Below are positions 13,823 to 22,947 of a stretch of 23,027 nucleotides of DNA, in pieces. Positions within the stretch are counted from its first letter, which is position 1, and every line of letters begins with the position of its first letter. The notes beneath the pieces were generated by a model. That model worked only from the letters and a program-made list of their open reading frames with translations, had not been told where the DNA came from and searched no databases. This stretch comes from a virus: IMG/VR virus record IMGVR_UViG_3300033144_003040, positions 1 to 23,027 of that record. One strand, written 5' to 3'. A program made the position numbers and the translations under genes.

Positions 13823-15787
13823 TTAAAATTCTAAATATCCTACTCCATCATCTGTATATCCAATCACAACGTCAAACGAATGTTCTGTCTCTCCTACTAT
13901 ATCTGAGGTTAGATTATTACTGGTTGAATAGTATCTTGTGGCTCCAATTCTAGCCGATATATTATTTATTGCCATAGGTGCTATTGAATTTATATATGCT
14001 CCCAAGTTCTGTACTGGCTGTGTAGTTACGTACCATATTGCATAGCGCATTGCTTCATCTACATCATCAAAATGACGCATGTCGTATAAATATTTAACCT
14101 TGTGCAATCCCCTGTCTAACCTCCGACTGGTCGCTGGTGAATAATATGATGCAACTTTAGTTACAAAGTGTGTATATCTGTCTACCTTCGCGACAACATC
14201 ACTCCCTGAACTATAAAAGTAATCCTTGACTATGGTCTCGAATGATATATCGACGTCTTCATAGTCTGACAAAACCTGTGTGTATGTGGTGTCGTACACG
14301 CGCTCTTTGCCCTTCCATGTCTCAAAGTCATAAGGCTGTACGTCTATTGCATTTATATAAGCCGGAAGGTCTCTTGGGTGTCTTTGCGGAGTAATACTCG
14401 CTCCCAAACTCAGGCCGGCGCGGAAAACTGACAGGCTAACAGCGAATTTATCTTCTGTTCTAAAACCTATCGCGGCTATACTTATATTAATAGGTAACTT
14501 ATCCTGTACTGTTGTGTTTAAAGCATAACCAAACGATGCTCCAAGGTTTCCCTGTGCCCAGGCAAAATTCTTCGGATAAATGTATGCACCCAGATTGGCC
14601 TGAAATACCGGACGTATAAAGGAAGCCAAATCTCTGAAATCTGAATAGAAACATGGTATACTAATCGTTGCTGATAAGTTTCTGTTCTCCATTGTAACCA
14701 CTGAAAGTATACCTGTCAGGCGCATTCTCTTTGGATAAATTTCAGCAGTAAGATTTTTTAAGTCCTTTCCGGGATCGATGTAGGCTGTTAGGTTCCTTGC
14801 CTGTTGGATTGCCAGTGACGCTGGAAGATTCCCTATTCCCTGAGTTACTAAAATAAAAGCGGCAAGATTTCCATGTGGTGGTAATAAATTAGAAATAATA
14901 TTGGCCGATAGATCTTTAGTTTTCCAAGGACTTGCAAAAATAGAAGCTGTCAAATTCCATGGATAGGCTGCTGGATACAATACAGCCGAAAGGTCTTTAG
15001 TGTCCCAACCATATATAAAAGCGGTCATATCCCGCGGTACTACTGGAAATAAATATGCTGGCAGTTGAGCCATAGAAGTGGCACGGATGAATGCATTCAA
15101 ATCATCTATATCATATGAATGTACGAATGCTCCTAGATCATATGTTGCTTCCCTAACCCACCCCTTAATCAATGCTCTTATACTTCTGGGGCGGTGAGTA
15201 CCGATAATAGCAGGTAGGTTTCCAAGCCCGCCTGGTAATATATAGGCACTTAAATCTTTAGTGTCCCAACCATAAATAAACCCAGGTAGATCTCTCTGCG
15301 GCCATGGTTTTATATACCCACTTAAATCTTCTGGTAGATGTCCGCCTATCTCAGCTGGGAGGTGAGCAGAGAACAAGACACGTATAGAAGCTGGTAGTTC
15401 CCTGTAGTCAAACCCCCGTATATAGGCAGATAGATTCTCTGGATCATGCTTGTCTATAATGCCGCCAAGGTTGCCAGGTAAATGGCCGCCTATTATGCCG
15501 CCTAAATCCACTTCCTGTGTGGCAAAATCACCTATAATTTCAGCTTGCAAATTAGCATAGACCACACCACCTATCCAAGCTGGTAGATCTCCGGGGTAAT
15601 GGCCGCCGGCGCTAACACCTAGATCTCTAATACCACCATAATGGCACTTACCTTTAATTATCTGAACACCATGGGTACTGTAACCAACTATATAGTGTTC
15701 ACAATATTTAAGAAAGGTAAATGTTTCATTGTGAAATGGCTGTAGTAAATTTATTTGTGCCTGTATTTCAGCAGACCACGCGGGCAT
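13823..15787 (-). CDS. virion-type protein built of ~30 tandem 12-residue repeats, 654 aa
   Basis: I do not recognise this family. From residue 67 to about 480 the protein repeats [DN]-L-x-[AG]-x-[IL]-x-[GP]-x4. The anchor Leu (Ile once) falls at 107, 119, 131, 143, 155, 167, 179, 191 and 203, exactly 12 apart, then at 218, 230, 242, 254 and 266; later copies drift to 11-16. Examples are NLSAYI, DLPGFI and DLSAYI. One 10-residue string, IYGWDTKDLS, occurs twice. Single copies reappear at 595, 610 and 626 after a non-repeat segment (about 485-590) with charged and aromatic residues. A regular 12-residue period suggests a narrow beta-solenoid, possibly a fibre shaft. No signal peptide. AAGGAG precedes the ATG. 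It is the last gene of the structural set. Confidence 0.82.
   Translation of the reverse strand: MPAWSAEIQAQINLLQPFHNETFTFLKYCEHYIVGYSTHGVQIIKGKCHYGGIRDLGVSAGGHYPGDLPAWIGGVVYANLQAEIIGDFATQEVDLGGIIGGHLPGNLGGIIDKHDPENLSAYIRGFDYRELPASIRVLFSAHLPAEIGGHLPEDLSGYIKPWPQRDLPGFIYGWDTKDLSAYILPGGLGNLPAIIGTHRPRSIRALIKGWVREATYDLGAFVHSYDIDDLNAFIRATSMAQLPAYLFPVVPRDMTAFIYGWDTKDLSAVLYPAAYPWNLTASIFASPWKTKDLSANIISNLLPPHGNLAAFILVTQGIGNLPASLAIQQARNLTAYIDPGKDLKNLTAEIYPKRMRLTGILSVVTMENRNLSATISIPCFYSDFRDLASFIRPVFQANLGAYIYPKNFAWAQGNLGASFGYALNTTVQDKLPINISIAAIGFRTEDKFAVSLSVFRAGLSLGASITPQRHPRDLPAYINAIDVQPYDFETWKGKERVYDTTYTQVLSDYEDVDISFETIVKDYFYSSGSDVVAKVDRYTHFVTKVASYYSPATSRRLDRGLHKVKYLYDMRHFDDVDEAMRYAIWYVTTQPVQNLGAYINSIAPMAINNISARIGATRYYSTSNNLTSDIVGETEHSFDVVIGYTDDGVGYLEF
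14348..15589 (-). repeat. 12-residue (36-nt period) coding repeat array
   Basis: About 30 degenerate copies in one reading frame, each around [DN]-L-[PSTG]-[AG]-x-I. At DNA level most copies have diverged, but two near-identical stretches about 260 nt apart (around 14995-15020 and 15258-15283), both encoding IYGWDTKDLS, indicate recent duplication or recombination. The start is residue 67, the end residue 480. Confidence 0.85.
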
Positions 15788-15796
15788 AAGTTCTCC

Positions 15797-16144
15797 TTAT
15801 GGGGTATCTACATTTAAATCTACTGTGTCAGTATTGGTTAACGTCTCTTCTCCACGGCCTCCATATGTCTGGGTATAATGGTCGTACAAATTTTTGCTGC
15901 TTAAATCTAAAACAGATAACGCTGTTCCTGGTCCCCATGACAGGGTGTACATCTTCCCATTCTCTCGGCTGGCGTCAGAGTCTGCCCATATAGCCGTGAA
16001 TATATTTGAAAAACCAGCCAATACATAAAAAACAGCTAGAGCAAAATCGAAGTCTGCGTCGAGCGGTGGTCTGGGTGTATACCCAGCCAAATCAAAATTA
16101 AAATCAGCATCATCCGCTACCGGCGGTACATATTGATCGGCCAT
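15797..16144 (-). CDS. small virion-associated protein with duplicated D-F-x-F motif, 115 aa
   Basis: The N-terminal third repeats a short unit twice: PPVADDADFNFDLAGY and PPLDADFDFALAVFY, i.e. P-P, a few residues, then D-A-D-F-x-F. I have seen this type of Pro/Asp/Phe repeat in phage structural proteins, often next to tail or fibre genes; that is memory, not a search. The rest (about 45-115) is polar with many T, S, D and N. AGGAGG lies directly before the ATG, and it is 9 nt after the 1165-residue gene and 10 nt before the repeat-protein gene. Likely a small partner or tip component of the same assembly; no enzymatic motif. Confidence 0.65.
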   Translation of the reverse strand: MADQYVPPVADDADFNFDLAGYTPRPPLDADFDFALAVFYVLAGFSNIFTAIWADSDASRENGKMYTLSWGPGTALSVLDLSSKNLYDHYTQTYGGRGEETLTNTDTVDLNVDTP

Positions 16145-16152
16145 TTTTCCTC

Positions 16153-19100
16153 CTATATTGGATAAGGTTCCATCTTACCTAGTATCAAGTCATTATAATC
16201 TATTGGTGGATCATCGTCTCTACATATTATGTAATGGGCACCGCTATATGTAGTTTCCAAGTGATATAAGCCAGTTCCGCTGGCGGAGACAGTAGAATCC
16301 ATCAATTCATGCGTATCAGCCCTAAAACAAGCCACATCTCTTATTATAGGTACACCTTTCTCAGTAACATTACCTTCAAAGTAGTGGGTTTTATATGCCG
16401 GCCACTGTACCCATTGAAACCATCCATATGTAGTTCCCCCTTTATCATATCTGCTACAGGTTATGGTGCTATCATCTGTAAGCTCGAATCTTACATTTGC
16501 AGATCCTACATCGTTAGCGCCGGTAGCATCTACTCTGTTGATATCTCCCGCTATGGTGGGACAAACCATCGCCCTATCTAAATCAAGGGGTTGATCATTT
16601 ACTATGCTCTTAGTTTCTGATGTAGTACCTGTTGACATATCAGTCCAATAGCCGCCCACCTTAACACCTATTTTGGGGTTAAATTCAACCATTTCAAGGT
16701 GTCTATCAGTTATAGAATTACTATTAGTCTGCCTGTTCCATTGAAATCCGTGATCTGGTCTGGGAAATAATCTCAAACAAGCCCTATCGGGAAAATAATT
16801 GGTTACATCATTAGAGTAAGAACCTTGAACAAATCTATGTGTATTGCCACTGTCGGCATAATGAAAATTACCATAATCATAAAAATTAGTGCCTGTTTGG
16901 CTGCCAGTGTCTACACGTTTAACATACCATTGGTCTTGTAAGCACTCTACTAAATATACAGTCAACCAAACTGTGCCAGACGAACCATGGCGTCTAAATG
17001 TCAACAAGCTACTGGAAGTAAATTCTGCCGTTGTTAAAGCGTCGTTCCAATCATCCTGATAATTATCCACAGAGTAACCAAACCAAATGAAAGTTCTATT
17101 TGTTACAACCGGCACGGGTATAGTTATAGTGGCACTAGTTCCTGTCATATATTTAAAGAGTCTTTGTACCTTTACCTGTTCAGGATCAAATTCTACCAAG
17201 TATATAGTTTCATCTAAATTTCCGGTGCCGCTTTTGCTGCTGTCTGAATAGGATATTACCTTGGAGTTTACAGTATCAACATAGTGGTAGCGCATAATTC
17301 TTGTCATTTCACCGTCATCAGCGCTTACTCGCCAACTAGCAAACGGTACACAATTTTCTGGCCGTTGTCCCTTTGTCATATAATGCGCTATTATCCTACC
17401 AGCACCATTATATTCACGCTTTTCTATAGATCTTACCAAAGACATAGTGTCATTTAATCCTGTAGGTATATTATAATCCTCATCAGCTTCGGGGTTAGCA
17501 TACCCTAACCAGTTGACAGCACAACCATAAGAGCTATACAGAGTTATTCCTACTGTGGCCTCTCTTCTATTCTCTACTTGAGTGTTACTATTTATCAATT
17601 TATACGTATGAAAAACACCTCTCATATCATCAGATCCTGCGCCAGAGCCTCTACCAACATCGTTCTGCATGATATTAATCGCGGAAAGAGCATCTTCATG
17701 TCCGAGCCAGAGGGTAGTAACGTTGTGAGTAGATAGTGTGGTTGAAGTGTCAAAATTTACTGCCATTACTTGAGTACGATATCTCATATCCAAAAATCTT
17801 ACATTCTGTGAGGCAGCATACATAGTATCAGCTGATGTCTGTCTGTTGATCCTAGGAGCTCCGCCTGACCCATACGAATATGCTCTTGCTGTGCCTCTAG
17901 CCACATCATAACTATCATTAGATACAGCATATGACATTAAATACATACTGGAATAATACCAACCATAATTATCTGTGTACCACTCGTGCCCAGTGTCAGT
18001 AAATGAATTAGTATTATGAGTTACTCTAAAATTATCTCCTAGATCTTCTATCACATAATAATAACCAACTAAATTATTCCCAGCGTCATGTCTGTATAAT
18101 TCTATAGTATCTGTAGCTGTAAATCTGGCACGAATTGAGCTTCGGCTCCAGTACGTGGCTTCATTGCATTCCATACTATATAATATAAACGCTTTTGATG
18201 TGCCAGATACAGCAGATATAGTTGGTGTCGTGGTAGTTGTCGCCCACATGAGCCACTGGCCGCTTTGTACCCTAACTTGGTCTGGATAAAATTCTACTAC
18301 ACTTATCTCTGCTATACGAGACCCGCCGGCATCAGTGCAATGACCTACTAATACCCCAGGTTCCCTCAACCAGACTACAGCCTTGCTTTCTCTTATTTGA
18401 TTACCAGTACCACTTCCTCTAACTGATACAAACACAGCACAATTAGACACATCTTGGCCCTTACTTAGAACTATCATGTCCATATAAGCACCAATTGTCA
18501 TGGTAATATTCTCCACGGACTTGACAAAGGTGTGGTCTGGATTTAGAGGGCTTGGGTTAGTACCGGTATAGGGCGATGTTCCGGCCCAATCCACTACAGA
18601 ATAGGCTGTGTAACTTGCCTGGCCGCCGCCATCTGAATTTCTTTCGTATTGTATAGCTGTAGTGCTAGTAAGTTTTACAGACATCCACAAGGAATCTATT
18701 TGTGTTGTTGATGTTGTGTTGCCCCTACACTGTCCCATAGGCACTGTAACAATAGGACAGGAGGTGTTCAAACTACAAGGTAAATGTGTGCCCACGCTGC
18801 CCACTAGAGTAGGAGTTCCTACACCTAATTCTCTATTTTCTACCACATATACTTTGCTCTCATCAAGAAAAGTTATGAATTGCGTATTATACCATGTAGT
18901 GCCCCCTGCTGTATTCTTATCACACTGCCACAAACCAGCAAAATATGGCCAAATCCTAGCAGTCTGTCTATTATTCCACCCATCAGCTGCATTGTCAGAG
19001 TTAGTGTAAGACCCTATACAAATAGTCTTACTTAAATCAAAATAGCCTTGATTTGGATTAGACGGTGCCCTACGACTACTTGTTCCAGTGTAACTACTAT

Positions 19101-19650
19101 CCTGGTGATTAACGGCAAAATGATCATTCCCTGCGCTGATGTCCTCGAATAGAAAATAGTGACCTGTTACTGTTCCGCCGGTAAGGTATCTATACATATC
19201 TACCTGCGTACCATTTGATGATACCCGTCCCCTGACCATATGGATACCCCAGCGCCGTGTACCGGAAGAAGACCACCAATAGTGAACCATGGCCGTTTTG
19301 GTTTGTGTGAAACTTGACGGGGTGTTGTAAGTAGTAGTAGCTGCGGGCGGCAAAGCAGAAAAAGAGCCTTGTTGTACTTTAACTTCGGCAGGATCAAACT
19401 CCACAACATAGCATTTGATATACATACTACAACTACGAGTTTCATTACGTTGAAAATTAACAATACCAGAGGCCACAGTGCCACTAAACCACACATCCAT
19501 ACAGTGACTGTCCATATAGTCACTACAACCATGTAAAGTCATGAAAGGCACACAATCGTTGTAGTTCTGATTTTTAGTTAAGTTTATATTACTTGTAGTA
19601 CCAGTCTGTGTTATTTCCACAAACTCAACTGATTTTACCATTGATGCCAT
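16153..19650 (-). CDS. large structural protein with three ~365-residue repeats, 1165 aa
   Basis: Three long repeats are anchored by K/R-S-V/I-E (residues 6-9, 377-380, 740-743), [ND]C.[PV]F (32, 403, 767), VEF.P..V.VQ (83-93, 452-462, 819-829) and NRQT (227, 602, 972). Each repeat seems to contain about four ~90-residue beta-rich modules, giving perhaps a dozen in all. The C-terminus (about 1090-1165) differs: FEGNVTEKGVPIIRDV, then AHYIICRDDD and YNDLILGKMEP, a small beta-sandwich like the carboxypeptidase-regulatory-type domains at the end of phage tail proteins. Rich in W, Y, S, T and N and poor in K, as in secreted or virion beta proteins. AAGGGG lies 8 nt before the ATG. Probable tail or baseplate-associated decoration or adhesin; exact role unknown. 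Confidence 0.78.
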   Translation of the reverse strand: MASMVKSVEFVEITQTGTTSNINLTKNQNYNDCVPFMTLHGCSDYMDSHCMDVWFSGTVASGIVNFQRNETRSCSMYIKCYVVEFDPAEVKVQQGSFSALPPAATTTYNTPSSFTQTKTAMVHYWWSSSGTRRWGIHMVRGRVSSNGTQVDMYRYLTGGTVTGHYFLFEDISAGNDHFAVNHQDSSYTGTSSRRAPSNPNQGYFDLSKTICIGSYTNSDNAADGWNNRQTARIWPYFAGLWQCDKNTAGGTTWYNTQFITFLDESKVYVVENRELGVGTPTLVGSVGTHLPCSLNTSCPIVTVPMGQCRGNTTSTTQIDSLWMSVKLTSTTAIQYERNSDGGGQASYTAYSVVDWAGTSPYTGTNPSPLNPDHTFVKSVENITMTIGAYMDMIVLSKGQDVSNCAVFVSVRGSGTGNQIRESKAVVWLREPGVLVGHCTDAGGSRIAEISVVEFYPDQVRVQSGQWLMWATTTTTPTISAVSGTSKAFILYSMECNEATYWSRSSIRARFTATDTIELYRHDAGNNLVGYYYVIEDLGDNFRVTHNTNSFTDTGHEWYTDNYGWYYSSMYLMSYAVSNDSYDVARGTARAYSYGSGGAPRINRQTSADTMYAASQNVRFLDMRYRTQVMAVNFDTSTTLSTHNVTTLWLGHEDALSAINIMQNDVGRGSGAGSDDMRGVFHTYKLINSNTQVENRREATVGITLYSSYGCAVNWLGYANPEADEDYNIPTGLNDTMSLVRSIEKREYNGAGRIIAHYMTKGQRPENCVPFASWRVSADDGEMTRIMRYHYVDTVNSKVISYSDSSKSGTGNLDETIYLVEFDPEQVKVQRLFKYMTGTSATITIPVPVVTNRTFIWFGYSVDNYQDDWNDALTTAEFTSSSLLTFRRHGSSGTVWLTVYLVECLQDQWYVKRVDTGSQTGTNFYDYGNFHYADSGNTHRFVQGSYSNDVTNYFPDRACLRLFPRPDHGFQWNRQTNSNSITDRHLEMVEFNPKIGVKVGGYWTDMSTGTTSETKSIVNDQPLDLDRAMVCPTIAGDINRVDATGANDVGSANVRFELTDDSTITCSRYDKGGTTYGWFQWVQWPAYKTHYFEGNVTEKGVPIIRDVACFRADTHELMDSTVSASGTGLYHLETTYSGAHYIICRDDDPPIDYNDLILGKMEPYPI

Positions 19651-19662
19651 AATGAATACCCC

Positions 19663-20418
19663 TTATGCTGTATAGTAGGTGTCTCCCTCGTCTAGTTCTT
19701 CGTCTATAACGAAGATACCACTTGTGGTGGCCACGAATATAGTGTTAGCTGCTCCTGTATCTGATGTTCCCTCTGTTACAAATATGTCAAGTATATCTGT
19801 TCCTGGGTTAATGAGAAACGTTCCTGTTTCATAGAACTTATCTGGGTCCGTCCAATTACTGCCTGTTGCATTCTTTTTATTTATCTTCCAGGTTCTTCCA
19901 TCCCATGTTACATAGTACATTGTGCCAGAGGCAGTTATGAATACTTTTCTGGCTAATTTTGTGGCCGTGCTGGCAACCTGGGCCGTGCTTCTATAATTAA
20001 CACCAGAAGCAGTGCTAATTAACATGTGGCCATTGTTACCATGTATATATCTTACTTGATCTGATAGTATATCTGGCTCGTTTAGATAATCTGTTAGGCA
20101 CACTGACAGTTCATATGGGCTAATTGTACTGCCACTTATACAGGTCTTCTCAATGTACTTGATGCCACTGGCCGGCGTAGCCAAATAAACTCCGCTGACA
20201 CTGGCCCAAACAGAAGTAAAACCATCCGCGTAGGTTATATGTGCGTACGCTAGTTCAGACTCAAAGTCTATTATGTTTAGACCGTCAGTAGTGGCTGCGT
20301 ACACATAGGTACGATCAGTCCATATCTGCTTAAGCAGATAGAATGGATCTGGCTGTACTGTCCATTCTTGGTCAGCGTACTCTATCCATTGATCATTATT
20401 TTGGCCCGTCCAGCCCAT
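19663..20418 (-). CDS. beta-propeller-like virion protein, 251 aa
   Basis: Five similar short units can be seen, each with strands ending in a small-x-G-[ILV] turn: YVYAATTDGLNIID (38-51), VYLATPASGIKYIE (77-90), HMLISTASGVNYRS (131-144), MYYVTWDGRTWKIN (167-180) and IFVATTSGIFVIDE (227-240). This resembles blades of a beta-propeller, common in phage fibre- or tail-associated proteins as a binding or scaffold domain. No catalytic residues could be picked out. The ATG directly abuts the stop of the 838-residue fibre gene (TAAATG) with GAGGGG upstream, so the two are likely translated in step and probably belong to the same structure. Confidence 0.62.
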   Translation of the reverse strand: MGWTGQNNDQWIEYADQEWTVQPDPFYLLKQIWTDRTYVYAATTDGLNIIDFESELAYAHITYADGFTSVWASVSGVYLATPASGIKYIEKTCISGSTISPYELSVCLTDYLNEPDILSDQVRYIHGNNGHMLISTASGVNYRSTAQVASTATKLARKVFITASGTMYYVTWDGRTWKINKKNATGSNWTDPDKFYETGTFLINPGTDILDIFVTEGTSDTGAANTIFVATTSGIFVIDEELDEGDTYYTA

Positions 20419-22935
20419 TTAAGCCCCTCGTTTCCAAAATTCTGCTACTGTATAAATTTCAGGTGAATCTCCTGGAAAAATATCACTATTACCATTACCA
20501 AATCCATTATCAACTCGTGTAGTCTGGCAGGCGTGCTGTACTTCTAAACTCTCAACACCACTAATTGTAATTTGCCCACGTATAGTAGAAAAATTAGACA
20601 CAGAGTCTGCTAATGCCGATCTCTCAGGAGTACCATACATAATTACCCCAGAAGTGGTAGCATTGTATAATCTAGCTTTGTGGTGATCTATTCTGTACGC
20701 AGGAGCTGTTATACGGTATGTATAAATTCCCGGCTCCAATACTATTTGGTTACTTAATAAGCTACACGTATTGTCATCATCATAATTTATAGTATTAAGA
20801 TCTCTAGTTTGCCAGGCGCCGGAAGTAAATGTCCCTCCCTCTGTGGCAGAAGATTTAACATCGGACATCATACAATACGAAGATGTACCACTCCCAGATA
20901 CAGTAGTCCATTCTACACCAGAGGTGGTGGAGATTAGATATTTACCCTCATCATATGTGGCTGGGGTGTCTGTCAGTCCAGAGAATGTAGTAGATCCTAC
21001 ATCATATATGGGTAGAGATATGTTTGTTCTTTTGTATACCCTAATATAACCAGTCATATTTTGTAGCGTGAAAAATCTCATACTAGTTACTTCATCCGCA
21101 GTATTAGTCCAATATGACGAAGTTAATGTATTTGTAGCATCAGCAGCATCTACCTCTGTTCTGGTGTCTATATCCATCATTGATCTAGTATTACCAGATT
21201 TCAGACGTAACGACGCTGTTCCCGTACTATTTCTGGTGGTATGTGGTCGACCAAACTGCAAAGCATTTGAAGATGTTTCCTTGACACCATCAGCCTGATC
21301 ATTTATCTGGAATAGATAACTGTAATAATAATTCCCGCCGGTACTATCTTCATTTAGTTGAATCCATACCGAGTCTGAAGCAGCGGCGTAAGACATGTTG
21401 TATCTAATTTCCCACTCATCATCGGTGTTGCCTTGTATACCAGAGAATGTAACATCAAGGGTTTCGTTATTTAGGTTATATTCCGCTACTAGCTCAAGAG
21501 CTTCATAATCTGTGGCCACCCACGTGCCTGAAAAAGTAGGTGTTTCTATAGTAGTCCACTCTACACCAGAGGTGGTGGAGATTAGATATTTACCGTCATC
21601 ATAAGTAGCAGGGGTGTCTGTTAAGTCTAGTAAGGATTGTTCATGTGCTATGATTGTCTGCCAATCACCGCCTAGTAAAGTCAACATTTCAACCTCTGTT
21701 ATGGCGGTAGCTGGGTGCCCATTACCTACAGTTATATTTATTTTATGATATAAAAATGGTTGTACATTATCATTTATAGTCCATTCATGCCAAGTAGCTG
21801 ACCAGGAAGTATAATTAGTTACCGTCAATAAAACAGTTTCTTCACCTAAAAAGGCTCCGGTATTAGAACCCTGAAGCTGGAAAGTTTTTGCCGCCTGCTC
21901 AAAACTATCGGGTCTTGGATATATCCTTAATCTATTAACTACAACCGGAGAAGTGAATTGATATTTTAACCAATGAGGAAAAGAACTATTCTCGGTACCC
22001 CACATGGTTGCAAGTGAGTCATCAAATGCTTTGCTGGGGGTCCAATCAGACCATTGAGAATTTCCTCCTGTTGCCGTGCCGCCAGTACAGAGGTCTGTAC
22101 TATATGTGTAACCACTCTCCGCCGTTCTTTTATACACATCTTCATTATCTTCATCGATATAGAAATCTCCGGACTTTCCTAGTGCGCCGGGTGGTGCCCC
22201 ATTACCTGAATACATAATCCCATCTACAGACAGCAACTGATCATTCAAATAAATATACCCTCCATCAGTTGTTAATCGTGTATTTCCTATATATACGGTG
22301 CCTTCCGAGGTGTAGATATCATTACAATGAATATCTCCTGTGCCTGATATAGTGCCCGAACCAAAGTCCCATGGTACATAAGCAACGTGGCTGTGGTCAT
22401 CGGTGCCGGAGGTAGGCACAACAGCAAACTCAGTGCCGGATGCTGTAGCATTTACTCTAAGAAACAATCCTTCCGATCCTGAATATGTCACGGGAGTATC
22501 TGTCAACTCTAGAAATGAAGTGGCCGCTTCTGTAAATTCAATACCGGATGCTGTGGAATCTACTCTTAAAAATAACCCCTCTGTCCCTGAATATGTTGTA
22601 GGAGTATCGGGAAGAGATAAAAATGTTAAACCTAAACTAGCGCCATCTAACACGCCGCCCTGACCCTCTACACCTCCCTCATGTGTATGGTCTGGGAAAC
22701 TGCCCGTTTCTCCGGTCTGTGTAACACCATAAAGAGCTGAGGTGAGTGACGCAGTGAGATCTGATTCATCTATAACTACTGTGGTATACGGAGAAGAATA
22801 TGAAGATGATACAACTGAGGCGTACTTTATACCATCCAAACCACAATCTAACTTCACTCTTCTGCTGGCGTTAAACTCCGCGGTCCTATCGTCTAGAACT
22901 TTGAAGCTGTTACCACTTATATATATAGCATCCAT
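20419..22935 (-). CDS. tail fibre/receptor-binding-type protein with F5/8C-like and C1q-like domains, 838 aa
   Basis: The N-terminus (RRVKLDCGLDG, SSSYSSPYTTVVI, 25-55) is of a type I associate with phage fibres. DTP linkers (L.DTP.TY ... G.E[FW]) lie at 108-135, 143-171, 437-463 and 653-679. NGAPPGALGKSGDFYID (245-261) is a typical fibre linker. Residues about 281-418 look like a discoidin/F5/8 type C carbohydrate-binding module (SKAFDDSLATMWGT, WLKYQFTSPVVVNRLRIYP, AITEVEML). Residues about 465-640 form another beta-rich domain, and the last ~150 (SGAWQTRDLNT, LEPGIYTYRITAPAY, YTVAEFWK) resemble a C1q/TNF-like trimeric head. HTH and HSH motifs (83-85, 181-183) could bind metal. It probably binds host surface sugars. 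AAGGGAG precedes the ATG. Confidence 0.82.
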   Translation of the reverse strand: MDAIYISGNSFKVLDDRTAEFNASRRVKLDCGLDGIKYASVVSSSYSSPYTTVVIDESDLTASLTSALYGVTQTGETGSFPDHTHEGGVEGQGGVLDGASLGLTFLSLPDTPTTYSGTEGLFLRVDSTASGIEFTEAATSFLELTDTPVTYSGSEGLFLRVNATASGTEFAVVPTSGTDDHSHVAYVPWDFGSGTISGTGDIHCNDIYTSEGTVYIGNTRLTTDGGYIYLNDQLLSVDGIMYSGNGAPPGALGKSGDFYIDEDNEDVYKRTAESGYTYSTDLCTGGTATGGNSQWSDWTPSKAFDDSLATMWGTENSSFPHWLKYQFTSPVVVNRLRIYPRPDSFEQAAKTFQLQGSNTGAFLGEETVLLTVTNYTSWSATWHEWTINDNVQPFLYHKINITVGNGHPATAITEVEMLTLLGGDWQTIIAHEQSLLDLTDTPATYDDGKYLISTTSGVEWTTIETPTFSGTWVATDYEALELVAEYNLNNETLDVTFSGIQGNTDDEWEIRYNMSYAAASDSVWIQLNEDSTGGNYYYSYLFQINDQADGVKETSSNALQFGRPHTTRNSTGTASLRLKSGNTRSMMDIDTRTEVDAADATNTLTSSYWTNTADEVTSMRFFTLQNMTGYIRVYKRTNISLPIYDVGSTTFSGLTDTPATYDEGKYLISTTSGVEWTTVSGSGTSSYCMMSDVKSSATEGGTFTSGAWQTRDLNTINYDDDNTCSLLSNQIVLEPGIYTYRITAPAYRIDHHKARLYNATTSGVIMYGTPERSALADSVSNFSTIRGQITISGVESLEVQHACQTTRVDNGFGNGNSDIFPGDSPEIYTVAEFWKRGA
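20902..20975 (-). repeat. direct DNA repeat, copy A (DTP linker 4)
   Basis: About 74 bases almost identical to 21550-21623, with only a few scattered differences. Both encode the same linker, DTPATYD-[DE]-GKYLISTTSGVEW, in the fibre gene. They flank the central beta-rich domain, so recombination between them would delete or exchange it. Confidence 0.85.
21550..21623 (-). repeat. direct DNA repeat, copy B (DTP linker 3)
   Basis: Partner of the copy at 20902-20975; same reading frame and near-identical sequence. The other two DTP linkers of this gene (about 22423-22509 and 22531-22614) form a second, adjacent pair with GLFLRV and TASG in common. Confidence 0.85.
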
Positions 22936-22947
22936 AACTAACTCCCT

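Noticed and set aside
14348-15589. 36-nt periodic repeat resembling the unit length of a CRISPR array
   Set aside because: The period is a 12-codon protein repeat in one open frame; units are contiguous and degenerate at DNA level, with no conserved direct repeat or unique spacers.
19200-19532. Minus-strand frame of 110 codons with hydrophobic stretches, like a small membrane protein
   Set aside because: It lies wholly inside the 1165-residue structural gene in another frame; the hydrophobic look comes from out-of-frame reading of Thr/Tyr-rich codons.
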